A stretch of 9,351 nt of DNA from an uncultured Lachnospiraceae bacterium (GTDB lineage: Bacteria; Bacillota; Clostridia; Lachnospirales; Lachnospiraceae), in NCBI GenBank assembly GCA_934359535.1, contig CAKRLN010000083.1, positions 1 to 9,351 of the forward strand. Direction: 5' to 3'. Positions 6,052 to 9,351 of this stretch are shown here, one piece after another; within the stretch, counting starts at the first letter, position 1; each line of letters opens with the position of its first letter. The notes under the pieces were generated by a model. The model was given only the letters and a program-made list of their open reading frames with translations, ran no database searches and had not been told where the DNA came from. Made by a program: the position numbers and the translations under genes.

Positions 6052-7425
6052 ATGAAGAAAAAACGGATCATTCGAAGAATGGGTTCTCTGCTTCTGGCGG
6101 GAACAATGATGCTTTCTGTGGCTGCCCCGGCGGCAGCGCAGACGCTCTCAGAGGCAAAGGACAAAAAGGCGAAGCTTGAGCAGTCATTGGCGCAGGCTGA
6201 GTCGTTAATTGATGAGCTTAGCCAGTCACAGAATGCCGCGGAGGATAAGGTAGCTGCGTTAAATGCGCAGCTTTCCGATATTTCAGGACAGATTGCATCG
6301 CTGCAAAGTCAGCTTTCTGAGAAAAATGAGCAGATTATCGCATCACAGGACGCGGTGGCGGCTGCACAGGAAAGTGTGGACAGACAGTATGCGGATATGA
6401 AGAAGCGGATTCAGTTTATGTATGAGAACGGTCAGACTTCGGTGTTAGAGATGATGCTGACATCCGGAAGTCTGGCCGATTTTGTTAATAAGGCAGAATA
6501 TTTTTCCAGGGTAAGTGAATATGACCGGGATAAAATGACGGAATACGAAAATTCGCTCTCTGAGCTTTCGAATGCCGAAGAGGCGTTAAAGACACAATAT
6601 GCTGAGCTGGAGGAAATGAAGGCAGAGGTTGAAAAAGACCAGACAGCCGTTTCTGCAATGCTCTCGGATAAAGAAGAGGAGCTTGCGGCGATTTCCGGAA
6701 GTCTTACAGAGGCCGAGCAGACAGCCGCAAATTATGAGGCTGAGGTGCAGGCACAAAATGAGGTGCTTGCGGCAATCCAGGCGGCAGAGGCAGAGCGGAA
6801 AGCAAGGGAAGCTAAGGAGGAGGCTGACAGACAGGCAGCACTTAAAAAGCAGCAGGAGGAAGCAGCCGCAAATGTCGCAAATTCCGGAAACAGCCAGAAC
6901 AACAGTAACGGCGGTGGGAATAACAGCAATACCGGAAGTGATAGCAGCAGTGGGAATAACAGCAATACCGGAAGTGACAGCAGCAGTGGAAATAACAGTA
7001 ATACCGGAAATAATGGAAATTCCAGTACGGTAACAGGAAAATTTACATGGCCGGTTCCGGCATCAAGGGTGATAAGCAGTGATTACGGATACCGTGAGGT
7101 TCCGACCGCCGGTGCAGGAGCGAACCATAACGGAATCGATATTGCAGCAGGCTATGGCAGCGATGTTGTGGCGGCAGCAGATGGAAAGGTCATCACATCA
7201 AGGCTTTCCACAACGGCAGGCAACATGATTATCATTGATCATGGAGGTGGAATTTACACGGTTTATATGCATAATTCCTCCCGGCTTGTGGCAGTCGGAG
7301 ATCAGGTCAGTGCAGGCCAGACAATTGCGAAGGTGGGAAGCACCGGAATTTCAACGGGAAATCATCTGCATTTTGGAGTCAGCGTGAACGGCACTTATGT
7401 AAACCCGTGGAACTATTTAAAATAA
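6052..7425 (+). CDS. Secreted coiled-coil M23 (LytM) peptidoglycan endopeptidase, FtsEX partner
   Basis: A secreted wall hydrolase, EnvC-like in design. With the start at ATG 6052 (AAGG at 6040-6043, 8-base spacer) it has 457 residues and a clear signal peptide: basic MKKKRIIRR, hydrophobic core, likely cleavage after APAAA (residue 29). ATG 6031 is an in-frame alternative that overlaps the ftsX stop as ATGA and adds seven residues. A long coiled coil fills about residues 30-255, followed by a Asn/Ser/Gly-rich linker (about 275-325) and a C-terminal M23 domain (about 332-457). Zinc ligands are complete: His359 and Asp363 in HNGID, plus the HLH pair at 438 and 440. E. coli EnvC has lost these and only activates amidases; this protein should cut cross-links itself. 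The coiled coil is the expected contact for the FtsX outer domain (inference from PcsB/CwlO/EnvC systems). Confidence 0.93.
   Translation: MKKKRIIRRMGSLLLAGTMMLSVAAPAAAQTLSEAKDKKAKLEQSLAQAESLIDELSQSQNAAEDKVAALNAQLSDISGQIASLQSQLSEKNEQIIASQDAVAAAQESVDRQYADMKKRIQFMYENGQTSVLEMMLTSGSLADFVNKAEYFSRVSEYDRDKMTEYENSLSELSNAEEALKTQYAELEEMKAEVEKDQTAVSAMLSDKEEELAAISGSLTEAEQTAANYEAEVQAQNEVLAAIQAAEAERKAREAKEEADRQAALKKQQEEAAANVANSGNSQNNSNGGGNNSNTGSDSSSGNNSNTGSDSSSGNNSNTGNNGNSSTVTGKFTWPVPASRVISSDYGYREVPTAGAGANHNGIDIAAGYGSDVVAAADGKVITSRLSTTAGNMIIIDHGGGIYTVYMHNSSRLVAVGDQVSAGQTIAKVGSTGISTGNHLHFGVSVNGTYVNPWNYLK
6916..7010 (+). repeat. 36-bp in-frame tandem repeat in the hydrolase linker
   Basis: Two complete 36-bp units (6916-6951 and 6952-6987) differ by a single base, and a third, partial and more diverged unit runs to about 7010. 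Each full unit encodes GNNSNTGSDSSS. The period is a multiple of three, so gain or loss of units would change the linker length between coiled coil and M23 domain without breaking the frame. Confidence 0.9.
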
Positions 7426-7464
7426 AAAGAATCAATCAATCATAAGATAAAGAGGATAAAAGAG

Positions 7465-8943
7465 ATGAAAATCGGATTTGATAACGAGAAATATTTAAAG
7501 ATTCAGTCGGAGCATATCAAGGAACGCATCGGACAGTTTGGAGATAAGCTTTATCTGGAATTTGGAGGAAAGCTGTTTGATGATTACCATGCATCGCGTG
7601 TACTTCCGGGCTTTGCACCGGACAGTAAGCTTCAGATGCTGATGCAGCTTTCGGATGTTGCAGAGATTGTGATTGCGATTTCCGCAGCAGATATTGAAAA
7701 AAATAAGGTGCGCGGGGATCTTGGCATTACCTATGATGAGGACGTTGTGCGTCTGATCGGTGAATTTGAGAAGAAGGGCCTGTATGTCGGAAGTGTTGCG
7801 ATCACCCAGTTTACCGGACAGCGCGCAGCAGAGCAGTTTAAGGAAAAACTCGAAAAGCGCGGAATCAGTGTTTATCTGCTTTACCGTATCGAGGGGTATC
7901 CTGCCAACATTCCGCTTATCGTAAGCGAAGATGGCTTCGGCAAAAATGACTATATTAAGACGACAAGACCGCTTGTTGTTATTACTGCACCGGGACCAGG
8001 AAGTGGAAAAATGGCAACCTGCCTGTCACAGCTCTACCATGAGAATCTGCGTGGAATAAAAGCGGGCTATGCAAAATTTGAGACTTTCCCGATCTGGAAT
8101 CTGCCGCTCAAGCATCCGGTCAACCTTGCCTATGAGGCTGCAACAGCAGATTTAAATGATGTAAATATGATTGATCCATTCCATCTCGAGGCCTATGGAG
8201 AGACTACGGTAAACTATAACCGTGATATTGAAATTTTCCCAGTGCTCAACGCGATCTTTGAGGGAATCTATGGAGAAAATACGTATTATAAATCACCAAC
8301 TGATATGGGGGTTAATATGGCGGGCTTTTGTATTGTTGATGATGAGGCATGCTGTGAGGCATCCAAAATGGAGATCATAAGACGTTATTACAGTGCGGTC
8401 AATAAGCTTATCCGGGAGCAGGCCGGGGAGAATGAGGTCTATAAGATTGAGCTTCTTATGAAGCAGGCAAAGATCACAACCGATGACAGAAAAGTTACGG
8501 TTGCAGCAAAGAACCGTGCGAAGGAGCTTATGGTTCCAACCGCAGCGATTGAGCTTGACGATGGCAGTATTATCACATCAAAGACGTCGGATCTCCTTGG
8601 AGCATCCGCAGCGCTGCTTCTAAATGCATTAAAGCATCTGGCAGGGATTGCACATGACAAGAAGCTGATCCGCCCAGAAGCAATCGCTCCGATCCAGGAG
8701 CTGAAGGTGCGTTTTCTCGGCGGAAAAAATCCAAGACTTCACACGGATGAGGTACTCATTGCCCTTGCGCTTTCCGCTGCTTCTAATGAGGATGCTAAAA
8801 AAGCGTTAGAGCAGCTTCCGGCACTTCGTGGCTGCCAGGTACATACCTCTGTGATGCTTTCCGAGGTAGACAGCAGGATGTTTAAAAAGCTTGGTGTGGA
8901 CCTTACCAGTGAGCCGGTGGGAAGTGCACCGCGATTATATTAA
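7465..8943 (+). CDS. DUF1846 (UPF0371) family protein
   Basis: A 492-residue cytoplasmic protein, full length for the DUF1846/UPF0371 family, which is widespread in Firmicutes and has no firmly established role. No signal peptide or membrane segment is seen. A glycine-rich, P-loop-like loop APGPGSGKMA (175-184) follows a hydrophobic strand (LVVIT), suggesting nucleotide or phosphate binding. Other conserved-looking blocks are LEFGGKLFDDYHASRVLPGF (31-50), SAADIEKNKVRGDLGITYD (73-91) and SPTDMGVNMAGF (277-288). The family includes proteins sometimes described as related to ATP-dependent or dehydrogenase-type folds, but I do not assign a reaction. AGAGGA (7451-7456) lies 8 bases before the ATG. 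It follows the M23 gene by 39 bp without a terminator, so it is probably in the same operon, though a link with wall hydrolysis is unproven. Confidence 0.9.
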   Translation: MKIGFDNEKYLKIQSEHIKERIGQFGDKLYLEFGGKLFDDYHASRVLPGFAPDSKLQMLMQLSDVAEIVIAISAADIEKNKVRGDLGITYDEDVVRLIGEFEKKGLYVGSVAITQFTGQRAAEQFKEKLEKRGISVYLLYRIEGYPANIPLIVSEDGFGKNDYIKTTRPLVVITAPGPGSGKMATCLSQLYHENLRGIKAGYAKFETFPIWNLPLKHPVNLAYEAATADLNDVNMIDPFHLEAYGETTVNYNRDIEIFPVLNAIFEGIYGENTYYKSPTDMGVNMAGFCIVDDEACCEASKMEIIRRYYSAVNKLIREQAGENEVYKIELLMKQAKITTDDRKVTVAAKNRAKELMVPTAAIELDDGSIITSKTSDLLGASAALLLNALKHLAGIAHDKKLIRPEAIAPIQELKVRFLGGKNPRLHTDEVLIALALSAASNEDAKKALEQLPALRGCQVHTSVMLSEVDSRMFKKLGVDLTSEPVGSAPRLY

Positions 8944-8991
8944 GCATGTCATAACTTATATCATAATATAGAGCAGAAAGGAACAGACAGG

Positions 8992-9180
8992 ATGGATCAG
9001 TTAGATGATACAATGAATATGGAGCAGAATAAGACCGATACCCTGGGGACTGTAGAGCCAGAGCTTAAAAAGCCACATAAAGCCCGGTTTTTCAAGAAAA
9101 AACCGGGCTTTGCGGCTGGAATCGTGCTTGGGGCAGCAGCGGCAGCGCTTATTTTAGCCGGTGGCACATTTGGAATCTGC
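8992..9180 (+). CDS. N-terminal piece of a single-pass membrane protein, cut by a junction
   Basis: The start ATG has a good AAAGGA about 10 bases upstream and lies 48 bp after the DUF1846 gene. The visible part has an acidic, then very basic cytoplasmic tail (KPHKARFFKKKPGF, about 28-41). A hydrophobic Gly/Ala-rich helix (AGIVLGAAAAALILAGGTFGI, about 42-62) follows, the shape of a type II signal anchor. The frame stops at TGA 9190-9192, just where base composition changes, so the stop is probably not the natural end. The original protein is not identifiable. In many Firmicutes an S41 carboxyl-terminal processing protease follows ftsEX and its hydrolase and begins in this way, which is a reasonable but unproven guess. 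The exact break lies somewhere in 9165-9190. Confidence 0.6.
9079..9111. repeat. Perfect 14-bp inverted repeat inside a coding sequence
   Basis: Arms 9079-9092 (AAAGCCCGGTTTTT) and 9098-9111 pair without a mismatch around the 5-base loop CAAGA. The RNA would form a very stable hairpin about 90 bases into the reading frame. Only three T residues end the right arm and no T tract follows, so it is not a good classical terminator. It encodes the basic stretch KARFFKKKPGF just before the membrane helix. Confidence 0.9.
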
Positions 9181-9351
9181 CGGGCAAATTGACGAAGAAC
9201 GGTGACCCCCACCGCCTCCCCCACCCCTCCTTGGCCGTGGTCATCGTGAAGGAGCGCCACGCAGCGGCAGACTGCCCGGCGGCCGGGCTCGTGTTCCCCT
9301 CTCCGAGAGCCGGAAGGGCAATTTCGACATTCAGCGATATCAAGACCGCCC
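9171..9351 (+). pseudogene. Internal fragment of a tyrosine recombinase (phage-type integrase), GC-rich and foreign
   Basis: In the frame starting at 9171, all 60 codons to the window end are open. The product reads WNLPGKLTKNGDPHRLP near its start, then LAVVIVKERH, AAGLVFPSPRAGRAIS and TFSDIKTA. This is the layout of the middle of the tyrosine recombinase catalytic domain: the beta-hairpin with the catalytic lysine (TKNG, Lys8 of the fragment), a helix, then a VFPS-type strand and loop. The conserved first arginine would lie upstream and the HxxR and tyrosine downstream, so none can be checked here. There is no start codon, promoter or attachment site. I count 108 G or C in the 161 bases 9191-9351 (67%) against 83 in the 170 bases 9001-9170 (49%). 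The style suggests an alphaproteobacterial source; a chimeric join is more likely than a real insertion. Confidence 0.6.

Noticed and set aside
6629..7033. Overlapping + strand 134-codon reading frame inside the hydrolase gene
   Set aside because: It is an Arg/Gln/Ile-rich shadow frame created by the repetitive linker; no ribosome binding site, and the M23 gene accounts for the sequence.
7426..7464. ATCA short tandem repeat after the hydrolase stop
   Set aside because: Only about three 4-bp units in a 39-bp AT-rich gap; too short to mean anything.
8936..8970. Weak inverted repeat TATATTA...TAATATA and a -10-like CATAAT before the last gene
   Set aside because: The 7-bp AT-only arms are 21 bases apart and no -35 hexamer fits, so neither a terminator nor a promoter is supported.
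8997..9260. Minus-strand reading frame crossing the composition break
   Set aside because: It depends on joining two unrelated sequences and has no motif; the + strand frames explain both sides better.

Overview
The window looks like chromosomal DNA from a low-to-mid GC Gram-positive anaerobe of the Clostridia, most likely a Lachnospiraceae-type gut bacterium. This is inferred from gene content and protein style (a pyruvate kinase without an extra C-terminal domain, YitT and DUF1846 proteins, a CdaR-like regulator in front of ftsEX); no marker gene fixes the genus. All genes that I accept lie on the + strand. The last ~180 bases do not fit this organism: they are much richer in GC and read as the inside of a tyrosine recombinase of proteobacterial style. 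A chimeric junction near 9171-9190 is the likely cause.

Layout. (1) 2-1024: 3' two thirds of pyruvate kinase, closed by a strong intrinsic terminator. (2) 1082-1650: a 569-bp spacer with no credible gene but dense in signals: a cluster of about nine DnaA-box-like 9-mers (two perfect), a short palindrome, a perfect Spo0A-box core and a good sigma-A promoter. (3) 1651-3205: a two-gene unit with an 11-bp overlap, holding a diverged WecG/TagA/CpsF-family protein and a YitT-family membrane protein, closed by a terminator at 3235-3279. (4) 3350 to about 9170: one apparent operon of CdaR/PucR-type regulator, ftsE, ftsX, coiled-coil M23 peptidase, DUF1846 protein, and the start of a single-pass membrane protein cut off by the junction. 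No terminator is visible inside it, and gaps run from overlaps to 48 bp.

How the genes work together. FtsE (ATPase) and FtsX (membrane subunit) form the ABC-type complex that controls peptidoglycan hydrolysis in division or elongation. The secreted protein encoded next has the coiled coil expected to touch the FtsX outer loop, and its M23 domain keeps all its zinc ligands, so this looks like an FtsEX-controlled hydrolase that cuts the wall itself. The regulator upstream shares the transcript and may tie wall remodelling to a metabolite signal; that link is inference.

Most worth checking: the DnaA-box cluster away from any visible dnaA gene, the Spo0A-like site beside it, the perfect 14-bp inverted repeat inside the last host gene, and the foreign integrase fragment at the right edge.
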